Both the position numbers and the translations under genes were made by a program. 64,000 bases of DNA, taken from positions 1-64,000 of the forward strand of contig CAIZFE010000034.1 of NCBI GenBank assembly GCA_903932145.1. The letters run 5' to 3'. Below, piece after piece: positions 18,823 through 28,140 of this stretch (the first letter of the stretch is position 1; every line of letters begins with the position of its first letter). The stretch is from an uncultured Rhodopila sp. (GTDB lineage Bacteria > Pseudomonadota > Alphaproteobacteria > Acetobacterales > Acetobacteraceae). Below the pieces are notes generated by a model. It was given only the letters and a program-made list of their open reading frames with translations. It ran no database searches and was not told the DNA's origin.

Positions 18823-19374
18823 TCAATCGTCCCGGCGCCGATCGTAGAACAACACCTCCAGGCCGGGGATAAGCTGAGACAACAGGTCGAAATCCGCATC
18901 CTCCGTGATCACTGTGAAACCGGCCTTGGCCGCCACAATCGCGGTCAGCGCGTCGCTGATCAGTTCGACACGGTCGAACGCCGTCGCGATCTCGCCGCCG
19001 CCCCCGGCAACTGTGCGGGCGGCGTGACCCGCCAACTCACCCGCCTGTAGCCAGTCGGCGTCGGTTGGAACCAGCACTTTTGCCGGGTCGATCCGCGATA
19101 AAACAGCCGCGTAGGTCGCCAGGACGCGATGCGTCCCGGGATGATCCGGGTCCAAACGACCACGCACCCAAGCCAATTCCGCTCTGGTCGGCGCGGCAAC
19201 AAACATGCGCGGTAGAGCGTTAAGCAACGCGCGCAGGACCGGAGGACCTCTTCCGGCCAAGGCGTTGATGAAGACGTTGGTGTCCAGCAGAACCGGGCCA
19301 TGCGGGACCAAATCGCCCAACTTTGGCAAAGACGCACGATCCCGTCGCAATCTCTCTTTCGTCGGCGACGGCAT
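18823..19374 (-). CDS. PIN domain toxin (VapC-like)
   Basis: A 183-residue PIN-domain ribonuclease. The acidic metal-binding residues are visible: Asp in LLDTNVFINAL, Glu in TRAELAWV, Asp in ELISDALTAI and the pair in ITEDADFDLL. It is longer than typical VapC (about 130-140), mainly from an N-terminal extension of about 25 residues. It lies 9 bases downstream of a small gene that fits an antitoxin. The pair sits on the opposite strand between hyuA and an MFS gene, so it looks like an inserted module. Predicted to cleave RNA when free of its antitoxin. Confidence 0.85.
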   Translation of the reverse strand: MPSPTKERLRRDRASLPKLGDLVPHGPVLLDTNVFINALAGRGPPVLRALLNALPRMFVAAPTRAELAWVRGRLDPDHPGTHRVLATYAAVLSRIDPAKVLVPTDADWLQAGELAGHAARTVAGGGGEIATAFDRVELISDALTAIVAAKAGFTVITEDADFDLLSQLIPGLEVLFYDRRRDD

Positions 19375-19383
19375 CGGATCGGC

Positions 19384-19716
19384 TTACAGGTCGATCTGCT
19401 CCAGTATCTCTGACGGTGTGTCGGCTAGCGTTCCCCAATTCGCCGCAAGCCAGGGTCCAAGCTCGTCCTCTGTGGCGAGTGCCGCCAGTGCGGCATTGAT
19501 TATGGCTGCCGGTGAGGTTGTACCAAGCCGCTTAGCGGCGGCTTCGAAGAGTTTCGGAGAGACTTTAGCGTTGAAATGCTTCGTTTTCGGTCCAGAAAGT
19601 AGTCCCATGCCATCGGCTATACGAAGCGCGGCAGTGCGTGGTTCCGATGTGTTGGTGGCCGGCGGCGATCGGTGGTGTTGCCCCGTCTTGTTGGGTTGGC
19701 TCCGAACTACGGGCAT
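19384..19716 (-). CDS. Putative antitoxin of the PIN toxin
   Basis: A 110-residue protein directly upstream of the PIN toxin. The first 35 residues are polar and low in conservation. The rest (FNAKVSPKLFEAAAKRLG, then SPAAIINAALAALA) looks like a ribbon-helix-helix or short helical DNA-binding unit, and a C-terminal acidic helix could bind the toxin. No named family was recognised. Palindromes immediately upstream would suit autoregulation. The antitoxin role is inferred from gene order and size. Confidence 0.7.
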   Translation of the reverse strand: MPVVRSQPNKTGQHHRSPPATNTSEPRTAALRIADGMGLLSGPKTKHFNAKVSPKLFEAAAKRLGTTSPAAIINAALAALATEDELGPWLAANWGTLADTPSEILEQIDL

Positions 19717-19732
19717 GCTGTAAATTCCAAAT

Positions 19733-19774
19733 TGGTATTACCATATTGCGCATAACGTAACACCAATGTGGTGT
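19733..19774 (-). promoter_or_regulatory. Candidate operator region of the toxin-antitoxin pair
   Basis: Two palindromes lie 17-58 bases upstream of the antitoxin ATG. TGGTATTACCA (19733-19743) has 5-base arms and a one-base centre. ACACCAATGTGGTGT (19760-19774) has perfect 6-base arms around three bases. CCAAATTGG (19727-19735) overlaps the first. Their position suits autoregulation by the antitoxin, but no binding data exist here. Confidence 0.45.
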
Positions 19775-19903
19775 CCCGCCAGTCTTTTCATCCGGTCTCG
19801 CTATCAACGTTGGCTGCGGAGAACTCGGCCGCCCCGCAGCCAGACGCGATCACCGATCGACAGCGTTCCAAACGAACCAGGGCAGACAGTTGATGGTCGG
19901 GTA

Positions 19904-21298
19904 TTATGCCGCCAACCCGACCTCCTCGGACGAAACAGTCTCCAACTGGCCCACCGTCTCGCGCCCGAACAGTAGTGGCACAAACGCGCCTACCCCAACC
20001 ACGCACAGCAATGTGCCGAAGAACACCACCGGCGAGGCTGTGAAGCGCTCCAGGAACAACGGAAACAGCACCCCCGAGAACATGCGCGCCGTCGATTCCC
20101 CAAAGAAATGGCCCCTGCCCCGCAATTCCGTTGGAAACTGTTCGGACAGGTAAACCCGGGTGCAGGGAAACGCCGACAACACAGTGAAACCCGTGATTAG
20201 CCCACCGGCGATAAACACCACCGTGGCGGCTGGTCCCGTCCAATGCGCGGCCGCCATCAGGGCAATCCCTGGCAGTGATCCGGCCAGTGAATACGTCATC
20301 GTCCAGCGGCGCCCGATGATCTCCATCAGGTATCCGGTGAACAGTTTCCCGGGAATACTGGCCATGAACAGAACGGAGCTGACGCCAAAACCCAACGCAA
20401 CCGCGCCGCCCTGGTCCACCAGCGCCTTGGGCAGCAAAATCGCGCACGTGTAATAGGCCGTGCTGGCACTGACGCCCGTCAGGATGCCGACCACGGTCCA
20501 CCGAAGCTGACCCGCCCGGAATAACGCCACAAAGGGCGGCAGTGCCTCACGACCCAATGTCAGGCTGGGTCCCAGTCCGGCGACCGTCAGCAGAGGCACG
20601 CGATTGCCGCAGCGTTTGATGATCCGGTTCACCGCATCGACCGCCGCCTGAGGCTTGCCGTGACGCAGATACCAACGGGGACTGTCCGGAATGGCAAATT
20701 GCACCAACAGCGGCACCACACCCAATGCGAGTCCGCCCGGTAGCGCGATCAGACGAAAACCGAGCGGATTGCCAGCCAACAGGAAGGCGATGAACGGCAG
20801 CAGGGTGAAGGCGCTGGCGAGCATGACCTCATAAATCGCGCCGTAGGTGCGCCGATGCTGCGCCGGCATCAGTTCAGCGGCGATCGGGAATGGTGCCGGG
20901 ATCGCGAACCCGAGGCCTATGCCGGTTAGCAGCCGTAGGACGATTAACTGGTCAGCGGATTGCGCCAGCGGGATCATCAGGGTGAACAGCGTGCTGACGA
21001 TCACGCCGATTTGCATGACGACTTTGCGGCTCAACCGGTCGGAGAGCCCGGAAGCGGTGAAACCGCCGATCACCACACAGAATGTCGGGGCGGCGACCAG
21101 CCATCGGATGTCGCTTTGGGTCAGGCCCAGCGGTTCCCTCGCCAGCACGATCAGCGATCCGCCGAGGGCCAGATCGTAGCCTTCGACGAAGCCGACCGTG
21201 CCCAGAACAACGATCAGCAGCAAGTGGTAACCAGAGAAAGGAATGCTATCCAGTTTCCGCCCAAGTATATAACCGGCGGTTTCGCGTTGAATTGCCAT
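19904..21298 (-). CDS. MFS transporter (aromatic acid/sugar-type)
   Basis: A 464-residue major facilitator with about 12 membrane helices. It shows GFVEGYDLALGG in helix 1, the loop 2-3 motif GLSDRLSRKVVMQ and RLLTGIGLGFAIP in helix 4, which suit the acid:H+ symporter or sugar-porter-like groups. The loop after helix 6 has PDSPRWYLRHG. It lies between hyuA and hyuB on the other strand and may import the substrate of that enzyme, but this is inference from position. The upstream 226 bases hold no gene. Confidence 0.88.
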   Translation of the reverse strand: MAIQRETAGYILGRKLDSIPFSGYHLLLIVVLGTVGFVEGYDLALGGSLIVLAREPLGLTQSDIRWLVAAPTFCVVIGGFTASGLSDRLSRKVVMQIGVIVSTLFTLMIPLAQSADQLIVLRLLTGIGLGFAIPAPFPIAAELMPAQHRRTYGAIYEVMLASAFTLLPFIAFLLAGNPLGFRLIALPGGLALGVVPLLVQFAIPDSPRWYLRHGKPQAAVDAVNRIIKRCGNRVPLLTVAGLGPSLTLGREALPPFVALFRAGQLRWTVVGILTGVSASTAYYTCAILLPKALVDQGGAVALGFGVSSVLFMASIPGKLFTGYLMEIIGRRWTMTYSLAGSLPGIALMAAAHWTGPAATVVFIAGGLITGFTVLSAFPCTRVYLSEQFPTELRGRGHFFGESTARMFSGVLFPLFLERFTASPVVFFGTLLCVVGVGAFVPLLFGRETVGQLETVSSEEVGLAA

Positions 21299-21524
21299 GG
21301 CGCCCTCCCAGTTTGAATTGGCGCGGACGGTGGTGCGAAGGTGCGGATCGGTCTAGTTTCGATATCGGATCATAAGACGCACGATTCCGCGTTGCCGCAC
21401 CGTGAAGTGCCGCCGGCCAAACGTGTTGCTCTCCCTAGCCCGGGGGCGGTTTTTCACCCCTCTTATCGGCTGCTATGTTGAGGGTGGGTTGCACATTGTT
21501 AACCCCCGCCAGGGGAAATAAATC

Positions 21525-23318
21525 GTGCGGCCTCGCCGACGGCTGCGCACCGTGCCAGAGTGGTGTTCCGCACCAACAGGCTTGCACCCGATGTCGAACG
21601 AAACCAACGCGCTTGCGCAGATTCATCGCCAGATCATGTGGAACCGCCTGATCGCGGTGGTGGAGGAACAGGCGCAGATCATGATCCGGACTGCGTTCTC
21701 GACGACCGTGCGGGAGGCAGGGGATTTGTCCGCCGGGATATTCGACCTGCACGGGCGGATGATGGCCCAGGCGGTGACCGGCACGCCGGGACACGTCAAT
21801 TCCATGGCGGAGAGCGTCGGACATTTCCTGCAGAAATTTCCCGCCGCGACCATGCGCCCCGGCGACCACTATATCACCAACGATCCCTGGCTCGGAACCG
21901 GCCATCTGCACGACCTGACCGTCGTTACACCGGCGTTCCATAACGGGGGGATTGTCGGCCTGTTCGCCAACACGGCGCATGTGATCGATATCGGCGGGCT
22001 CGGGATGGGGCCGGAGGGGCGATCGGTCTTCGAAGAGGGCATGTATATCCCGATCGTCAAATGCTTCGACCAGGGCCAACCGAACGAAACGTTCTTCGAC
22101 TTCATGCGCGCCGGGTCGCGCTTGCCGGTCGAATTGGAGGGCGACATCTACTCGCTCTGTGCCTGTAACGATGCCGGCGCCAAGCGGCTTGTCGAGATGA
22201 TGGACGAATTCGATATGACCAGCCTGGATCCTTTGGCTGTGTTCATTTTTGACAGTTCGCATCGGGCGACTTTGGCCGAGATCGCCCGCATTCCTCGCGG
22301 GACGTTCACGGCGGAGATTTACTCCGACGGGTATGAGGAACCGGTGCGGCTGGCAGCGTCGATGGAAATTCTGGAAGACGCCATCGAGGTGGATTTCGCC
22401 GGCACCTCGGGCCTGTCAGGACGCGGCATTAACGTTCCGCCCGCGTATTGCCGAGCTTACTCCTGTTTTGGGTTGAAATGCGTGGTGGCGCCGGAGATAC
22501 CGAATAATTGGGCCTCTTTGGCGCCGTTTCGGATGAAAATACCCGAGGGCTGCATTTTGAACGCGCCCCGCCCCTACCCGGTTTCAGTGCGGCATGTGAT
22601 CGGCCATTTGCTGCCTGACCTGATGATGGGCTGCCTGCATCAGGTGGTGCCTGAACGGGTGACCGCCGAAGGTGCGTCGTCACTGTGGAATCCGCCGTTG
22701 CGCGGGGGTGGCGCGATTTCCGGTCAGGCGCGCGGCAACAAGCCGGTGATTGCCGATTTTGAGATTATTACGTTCAACTCCGGCGGCACCGGGGCGCGAC
22801 CGACCCGGGACGGTTTGAACGCGACCGCCTTCCCGTCCGGCGTGCGCACCATGCCGGTGGAGGCGACTGAGAACGTGGCCCCGGTGATTTTGTGGCGCAA
22901 GGAACTGAAGGCGGATTCCGGCGGCGCGGGGCGCACCCGTGGCGGGGTCGGTCAGATCATGGAGATCGCGACCAAAGGCGACCTGGAATTCGCCGTCAAT
23001 GCCAGCTTTGATCGTATCGCCCATGCCCCGAAAGGCCGGGAGGGTGGACTGGACGGCGCGGCTGGCAGGGTCGCGGAAAAGGGTGGGACGCTGTTGCGGA
23101 CGAAGGGGTTTCAGATCATCCCCGATGGCGAACGGCTGATTCTGGAGCTGCCGGGCGGCGCCGGGATGGGTGATCCGGCGGCACGGGACCCTGTTCTGGT
23201 GGCTCGGGACGTTCGCGACGGGTTGGTCTCCGTCGCCAATGCCCGGGCGCTGTACCGGGTGGCGGTTGCCGAGGATGGAACGGTGGACGAACCCGGGACA
23301 CGGGCACTTCGCGGCTAG
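21525..23318 (+). CDS. Hydantoinase B/oxoprolinase family protein
   Basis: A HyuB-type subunit of up to 597 residues that pairs with HyuA in ATP-dependent cyclic amide hydrolysis. Family blocks: IRTAFSTTVREAGDLSAGIFD, TGTPGHVNSM, GDHYITNDPWLGTGHLHD and the C-terminal LELPGGAGMGDP. Two starts are possible. A GTG at 21525 has AGGGG nine bases upstream; an ATG at 21591 (MSNETNALAQIHRQ) fits the family's usual N-terminus better but has no good ribosome site. It lies on the same strand as hyuA but 2.7 kb away. Confidence 0.92.
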   Translation: MRPRRRLRTVPEWCSAPTGLHPMSNETNALAQIHRQIMWNRLIAVVEEQAQIMIRTAFSTTVREAGDLSAGIFDLHGRMMAQAVTGTPGHVNSMAESVGHFLQKFPAATMRPGDHYITNDPWLGTGHLHDLTVVTPAFHNGGIVGLFANTAHVIDIGGLGMGPEGRSVFEEGMYIPIVKCFDQGQPNETFFDFMRAGSRLPVELEGDIYSLCACNDAGAKRLVEMMDEFDMTSLDPLAVFIFDSSHRATLAEIARIPRGTFTAEIYSDGYEEPVRLAASMEILEDAIEVDFAGTSGLSGRGINVPPAYCRAYSCFGLKCVVAPEIPNNWASLAPFRMKIPEGCILNAPRPYPVSVRHVIGHLLPDLMMGCLHQVVPERVTAEGASSLWNPPLRGGGAISGQARGNKPVIADFEIITFNSGGTGARPTRDGLNATAFPSGVRTMPVEATENVAPVILWRKELKADSGGAGRTRGGVGQIMEIATKGDLEFAVNASFDRIAHAPKGREGGLDGAAGRVAEKGGTLLRTKGFQIIPDGERLILELPGGAGMGDPAARDPVLVARDVRDGLVSVANARALYRVAVAEDGTVDEPGTRALRG

Positions 23319-23368
23319 ACCTGTGCTGGCGACCAGGATCCTCCTGTCATGTCGACGAAGGTCGGCAT

Positions 23369-23421
23369 CCACGTCTTTTATCATTGAAAACAAAGACGTG
23401 GGTGGTGCGCCTTCGCGCACC
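23369..23421. terminator. Two hairpins between convergent genes
   Basis: Between the stops of hyuB and the ABC ATPase gene there is a perfect 10-bp stem, CCACGTCTTT at 23369-23378 with AAAGACGTGG at 23392-23401. It is followed by a perfect 7-bp stem GGTGCGC-CTTC-GCGCACC at 23404-23421. The first stem has a T run on its plus-strand left arm and A run on its right. Placement between convergent genes suits a bidirectional terminator. Confidence 0.6.
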
Positions 23422-23471
23422 ATGACGATATGAGGACGATCCGCGTAAATCAGTATCAAAGCCGATTGATA

Positions 23472-24785
23472 TTACTCGATATCTTCCAAACTGAACTGCT
23501 CGGCTTCCTCATCGTAGGCGAACAGCTCGGCATACCGGCCCCAGCCGATCACCGTCCGCAGCGTGTCCGCAGCGTAGTCGGCCGACATGTGGTCTTCCAG
23601 TTCGTCGCGGAAGCGCACGGCCGAGGCGCGATGGTTCCACCGCTCGTCCAGCACCTGCCGGATCATGTTCACCAACGGCACATGCGCCCGCAAGCCTTCG
23701 GCGAAGATCTGCTTGCGTTCGTCCGTGTCGCCCTCGACGAACTTGCGTCCGAGGTCGGTCAGCAGGATATCGCCTTCCTCCAGCACCGCGAAACGGAACA
23801 GTTGCAGCGTTTCGCCCAGTGGCAGCAGGTCATCGACCTCGTATTGCAGCGACGCGGCCAGGGCCGGCAAGTCGGCGCGTCCGGCGTAGGGTTCGGCCGC
23901 CAATGTCTCCATCAGACCGGACATGATGTTGGTGCCGACCCGTTGCAGCGGCATCGCCAGCGGCGAGACCGGAGCAGCCAGTGCCGCCTTCGGACTGGCG
24001 GTCGGACGCCGCGTCATGATGCCGTAGATGTCGTCCACCAACTGGCGGAAATCCGGGTCCAGACGGTTGCGGGGATGCGGGAACGGCACCTTCAGCTCGT
24101 TCGCCACGCGGCCGGGATTGGACGAGAACACCAGGATGCGGTCGCACATCAGCACCGCTTCCTCGATGTTGTGGGTCACCATCAGCACCGACTTGACCGG
24201 CAGCTTGCCGTCCATCCACAGGTCGATCAAATCGGTGCGCAGCGTTTCCGCGGTCAGCACGTCCAAAGCACTGAACGGTTCATCCATCAGCAGCAAATCG
24301 GGATGTACCACCAACGCCCGCGCCAGTCCGACACGTTGGCGCATGCCACCGGAGAGTTCCTTCGGATACGCGTTCTCGAACCCGCCCAACCCGATCATAT
24401 CGATCGCGGTTTCCGCGCGGGCTTCCCGCTCGGCGCGAGGCACGCGGCGCGCCTCCAGCCCAATCTCGACGTTCTCTTGCACGGTCAGCCAGGGGAACAG
24501 GGCGAAGCTTTGGAACACCATTGCCACGCCATCGGTCGGGCCGGTGATCTGGGTGCCGCGCCACTTGACGCTGCCGGATGTCGGCTTCAGCAACCCTGAC
24601 ACAATCCGCAGCAGGGTCGATTTGCCCGACCCCGAACGGCCCAGCAGAGCGACGATCTCGCCTTCGCGAAGGGTCAGATTAACGTCGTCCAACACCACCA
24701 GATCGGCGTTGGCTTCTTTGTGATAGGCTTGCCGGCACCCGGTCACTTCGATCAGGCAAGGGCGAACATCGACCACTGCGTCCAT
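23472..24785 (-). CDS. ABC transporter ATP-binding protein, nitrate/taurine type with C-terminal extension
   Basis: A 437-residue ATPase. It has Walker A GRSGSGKST, Q-loop VFQSFALFPW, signature LSGGMRQR, Walker B LLLMDEP and the H-loop VTHNIEEAV. About 160 extra residues follow, matching the AAA-associated C-terminal domain found on some NitT/TauT-family ATPases (from MPLQRVGTNIMSGLMETL to the acidic end). I chose the ATG at 24785, with GAGGA upstream and 10 bases after the permease stop. It forms an operon with the fused permease. No substrate-binding protein is nearby, so the cargo is unknown. Confidence 0.92.
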   Translation of the reverse strand: MDAVVDVRPCLIEVTGCRQAYHKEANADLVVLDDVNLTLREGEIVALLGRSGSGKSTLLRIVSGLLKPTSGSVKWRGTQITGPTDGVAMVFQSFALFPWLTVQENVEIGLEARRVPRAEREARAETAIDMIGLGGFENAYPKELSGGMRQRVGLARALVVHPDLLLMDEPFSALDVLTAETLRTDLIDLWMDGKLPVKSVLMVTHNIEEAVLMCDRILVFSSNPGRVANELKVPFPHPRNRLDPDFRQLVDDIYGIMTRRPTASPKAALAAPVSPLAMPLQRVGTNIMSGLMETLAAEPYAGRADLPALAASLQYEVDDLLPLGETLQLFRFAVLEEGDILLTDLGRKFVEGDTDERKQIFAEGLRAHVPLVNMIRQVLDERWNHRASAVRFRDELEDHMSADYAADTLRTVIGWGRYAELFAYDEEAEQFSLEDIE

Positions 24786-24795
24786 GATTGTATCC

Positions 24796-26523
24796 TCAGG
24801 CCAGGGTAAGACGGCGTTGCGCATAGGCATACATCGGACGCCACAGCAAACGGTTAAACAGAACGACGAAGACGGACATCACCACCACGCCCAACACGAC
24901 GCGAGCCATATCGCCCTTGTCCGTCGCGTCGGCGATATAGGCGCCCAGACCATGCGCCTGTAGCTTGGTGTCACCCCAGGACGCCACTTCAGCCACGATC
25001 GCGGCGTTCCACGATCCGCCGGAGGCGGTGATCGCGCCGGTCACGTAGTAGGGGAAAATCCCGGGGATGATGACCTTGCGCCACCACAACCAGCCACTGA
25101 TGCGGAAGTTGGCCGAGGCTTCCTTCAGGTCGCCCGGGAAGGCGGCGGCGCCGGCGACAACGTTAAACAGGATATACCATTGGGTGCCCAGGATCATCAG
25201 CGGCGTGAGCCAGATGTCCGGGCTGAGATGGAAATACACAATAAACAGCACGAACGGGGGGAACAGCAGGTTGGCCGGAAACGCCGCCAGGAACTGGGCG
25301 ATCGGTTGAGCCCGCCGCGCCCATTCCGGACGCAAACCGAGCCAAACGCCGATCGGGACCCAAAATAGCGTCGCGAGGATCATCAGCACGACGACGCGAA
25401 CCAGCGTGATCAGGCCCAGGCCCACAGCTTCGCCAATGTCGCTCCAAACCAGGGCCTGGGATGCGAAGATCACCACACGCCAAACCGCCAGGGCCACAAC
25501 CACCAGCAAAAACGCACTCCAGAGGAAATCGACCGTGCGTGATGGCTGTTTGGAGGTCTCGGCAACGGGCCGGGACCGAAAGGACAGCCGCAATCCGCCG
25601 ACATAGGCGGCCGCATTGCCCACCATCTCGCCGATGAACTTCATCAGCCGGGTGCGGCGCATCACGCGCAGCATCCAAGGGTCGGACGCCGTGCTGCCGG
25701 CCGTCGTTTCAAAACGGAACTTTGCCGACCACGCTACCAGCGGCCGGAACAGCAACTGGTCGTAGGCCAGGATTACCACCAACATGGCCAGGATCGCCCA
25801 GGCCACGGCGAGGATGTCCTTCTGCTCCAATGCCAACGCGACATACGATCCGATGCCGGGCAGCTTCCAGGTGTTGTCGCCGACGGACACGGCTTCGGAG
25901 GCCACCACGAAGAACCAGCCGCCGGACATCGACATCATGGTGTTCCACACCAGGCCTGGGGTGGCGAACGGAACCTCCAGCTTCCAGAATTTCTGCCAGC
26001 CTGAGAGGTGGAAAGACACCGAAGCCTCGGCCAAATCGGCAGGCACCGTCTTCAGCGACTGATACATGCTGAAGGCCATGTTCCAGGCCTGGCTGGTGAA
26101 AATCGCGAAGATCGACGCGAGTTCCAGTCCCAGCACCTGACCGGGGAACAGGTTCATGAAGAACACGACGGTGAAGGTCAGAAACCCCAGGATCGGCACC
26201 GATTGCAGCACGTCCAGCACCGGCACCAGCACCAGCGCGGCGCGCCGGCTTTTCGCCGCGGCGGTGCCGTAGGTGAAGGTGAACAGCAGCGAGGCCGCCA
26301 GCGCCGCGAACATCCGCATCGTGGTGCGCAATGCATACTCCGGCAGGTTCCAGGGATCGAGCGTGATCTCGGTGGCGCCGGGTGCGTCGATGGGAACCAT
26401 CGTGCCCTGGGCGACGTGGCCGACCGCGACCAACGCACCGATGACGCAAACGAACGCCGCGACGTCCCAGATGTTCGGCATGCGCCAACCGGCGGCCATG
26501 AAGGGGATTTTCGTGGCTGACAT
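24796..26523 (-). CDS. ABC transporter permease, fused double domain
   Basis: A 575-residue inner-membrane protein with two binding-protein-dependent permease domains in tandem, joined at about residues 265-330. Each half has an EAA-type ATPase-contact loop: DLAEASVSFHLSGWQKFW in the first and DLKEASANFRISGWLWWR in the second. A single chain can therefore supply both halves of the channel. It is 10 bases upstream of its ATPase. The family (nitrate, sulfonate or related anions) is inferred from the ATPase. Confidence 0.9.
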   Translation of the reverse strand: MSATKIPFMAAGWRMPNIWDVAAFVCVIGALVAVGHVAQGTMVPIDAPGATEITLDPWNLPEYALRTTMRMFAALAASLLFTFTYGTAAAKSRRAALVLVPVLDVLQSVPILGFLTFTVVFFMNLFPGQVLGLELASIFAIFTSQAWNMAFSMYQSLKTVPADLAEASVSFHLSGWQKFWKLEVPFATPGLVWNTMMSMSGGWFFVVASEAVSVGDNTWKLPGIGSYVALALEQKDILAVAWAILAMLVVILAYDQLLFRPLVAWSAKFRFETTAGSTASDPWMLRVMRRTRLMKFIGEMVGNAAAYVGGLRLSFRSRPVAETSKQPSRTVDFLWSAFLLVVVALAVWRVVIFASQALVWSDIGEAVGLGLITLVRVVVLMILATLFWVPIGVWLGLRPEWARRAQPIAQFLAAFPANLLFPPFVLFIVYFHLSPDIWLTPLMILGTQWYILFNVVAGAAAFPGDLKEASANFRISGWLWWRKVIIPGIFPYYVTGAITASGGSWNAAIVAEVASWGDTKLQAHGLGAYIADATDKGDMARVVLGVVVMSVFVVLFNRLLWRPMYAYAQRRLTLA

Positions 26524-26623
26524 GATGTTAAGCTATCGATTTCCGCCGCGGTATTGCGTGCCGGTGCTGTTAGCTGCCTGCACCGATACTGTCACGCCCG
26601 AATGACGTGGCAATTCGATGACA

Positions 26624-28078
26624 TCACGCTCGGTTACGGGTGACCAGCCGGCCGGCTCTCGCAGCGGTCGCGCCATTGCCGAAGACATAGGCGGACTGGC
26701 CGTTGATCCAGGTTTCCAGAATGCCCTCGGACACCCGGGTCGGGGCGTCGTAGGTGGCGGCGTCACGCACCGTGGCCGGATCGAACAGTACCAGATCGGC
26801 ATAGGCGCCCTCGCGGATCACGCCACGATCGACCATGCCGAACACCGACGCGGTGTGGCCGGTCATTTTGCGGATCGCTTCTTCCAGGCTGAACAGCCCG
26901 AGGTCGCGAGCGTAGTGACCGAGCACGCGGGGAAAGGTCCCCCACAGGCGGGGATGCGGGTAAGAGTCGTGCGGCAACCCGTCGCTTCCGATCATCGCCA
27001 ACCGGTGCGCCATGATGCGTTGCACGTCCGGTTCGTCCATTTGGAAGTAGATCGCTCCGGCCGGGACCAGCCGTTCGGCGGCCACCTTCTCGTCCAGGTC
27101 CCACTCCCGCGCAATGTCGGCCAGCATGCGCCCGGCGAGCTCCGGATGCGGCACCGACCACGTGATCTGCACCGGCACGTCCTTGCGCAGCCGGTGCGGC
27201 ATCAGCACGGTCGATCCGGCGGCATAGGGGTAGATGTCGAAATCGACTTTCTGGCCGGCGGCCGCCTTGTCGATTAGCGGCAGGGTTTCGACGCTGCGGC
27301 CGAAATTCTCCGGCATCGAGCATTTATGGTGACTGATCACCACCGGCACATTCACGGCGCGGCCGATCTTGAGGGTTTCCTCGATCGACAGCAGGACGTC
27401 GTTTGCCTCGTCGCGCATGTGGGTGACATACAGCCCGCCGGTCGCGCGCAACGCTTCGGCGACGGCGATCACCTCGTCGGTCGGGGCCATCATGTTGGGT
27501 GGGTAATACAGGCCGGTGGAAAACCCCGAGGCCCCCTCGGCCAGCGCCTGCCGCAACCGCGCCTGCATGTGGGCGGCTTCCTTGTCGCTGGCGGCCCGCT
27601 GGGTGTCGCCGTTCATCGCCTCCACCCGCAGCGACATGTGGCCGATCAGGGCGTAGGTGTTCACCGGCGAGGGATCGCGCGCCAACCGGTCAGCATATTC
27701 GGCGAAACTGTCGAAGGCGAACCAGGTTTCGTCGCCAAGCAGGTCCAGGGGCGGTACCGGACGCGCCTTCATGCGTACCGGCGACAGCGAAATCCCGCAG
27801 TTGCCGACGACGACGGTGGTGACGCCCTGAGACATTTTGCAGAGCATGCACGCCGGCCCGCACAGCACTGCCCTGTCATCGTGGGTGTGGGCGTCAATAA
27901 ACCCCGGCGCCAGGGCCAACCCGTCGGCATCCACATCCCGATCCGCTTCCCAAGCACCCAGGTCGCCCATGGCGACGATCCGGTCGCCGGTCACCCCGAC
28001 ATCGGTCTGCACGCGCGGACTGCCCAACCCATCGAATACGGCGGCATCGCGGATGATCAAATCGCAGCGCAGGGACAT
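26624..28078 (-). CDS. N-acyl-D-amino-acid deacylase (D-aminoacylase, amidohydrolase family)
   Basis: A 484-residue amidohydrolase. Metal ligands and family motifs are present: GFIDAHTHDD, the metal-bridging cysteine in VVGNCGISLSP, SFSTGLYYPP, THMRDEAND and ISHHKC. The C-terminus returns to the beta-sandwich typical of urease-like amidohydrolases (GAYADLVLFDP). It hydrolyses N-acyl-D-amino acids to free D-amino acids in characterised relatives. It lies 100 bases upstream of the ABC permease on the same strand, so the transporter might bring in its substrate; this is inference. Confidence 0.92.
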   Translation of the reverse strand: MSLRCDLIIRDAAVFDGLGSPRVQTDVGVTGDRIVAMGDLGAWEADRDVDADGLALAPGFIDAHTHDDRAVLCGPACMLCKMSQGVTTVVVGNCGISLSPVRMKARPVPPLDLLGDETWFAFDSFAEYADRLARDPSPVNTYALIGHMSLRVEAMNGDTQRAASDKEAAHMQARLRQALAEGASGFSTGLYYPPNMMAPTDEVIAVAEALRATGGLYVTHMRDEANDVLLSIEETLKIGRAVNVPVVISHHKCSMPENFGRSVETLPLIDKAAAGQKVDFDIYPYAAGSTVLMPHRLRKDVPVQITWSVPHPELAGRMLADIAREWDLDEKVAAERLVPAGAIYFQMDEPDVQRIMAHRLAMIGSDGLPHDSYPHPRLWGTFPRVLGHYARDLGLFSLEEAIRKMTGHTASVFGMVDRGVIREGAYADLVLFDPATVRDAATYDAPTRVSEGILETWINGQSAYVFGNGATAARAGRLVTRNRA

Positions 28079-28140
28079 GGGGTGTTCCGTCCATCTCGTT
28101 CGTGGAATATTGCTGCCGATATTAAACGGAGTGCGCCGCC

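Noticed and set aside
19788-20501. 237-codon minus-strand frame ending near the MFS stop
   Set aside because: Shifted-frame shadow of the MFS gene; no membrane pattern.
23430-24599. 389-codon plus-strand frame
   Set aside because: Antisense to the ABC ATPase with complete motifs; composition typical of a shadow frame.
25709-26488. 259-codon minus-strand frame inside the permease
   Set aside because: Out-of-frame shadow of the fused permease, with Arg/Gly-rich composition.
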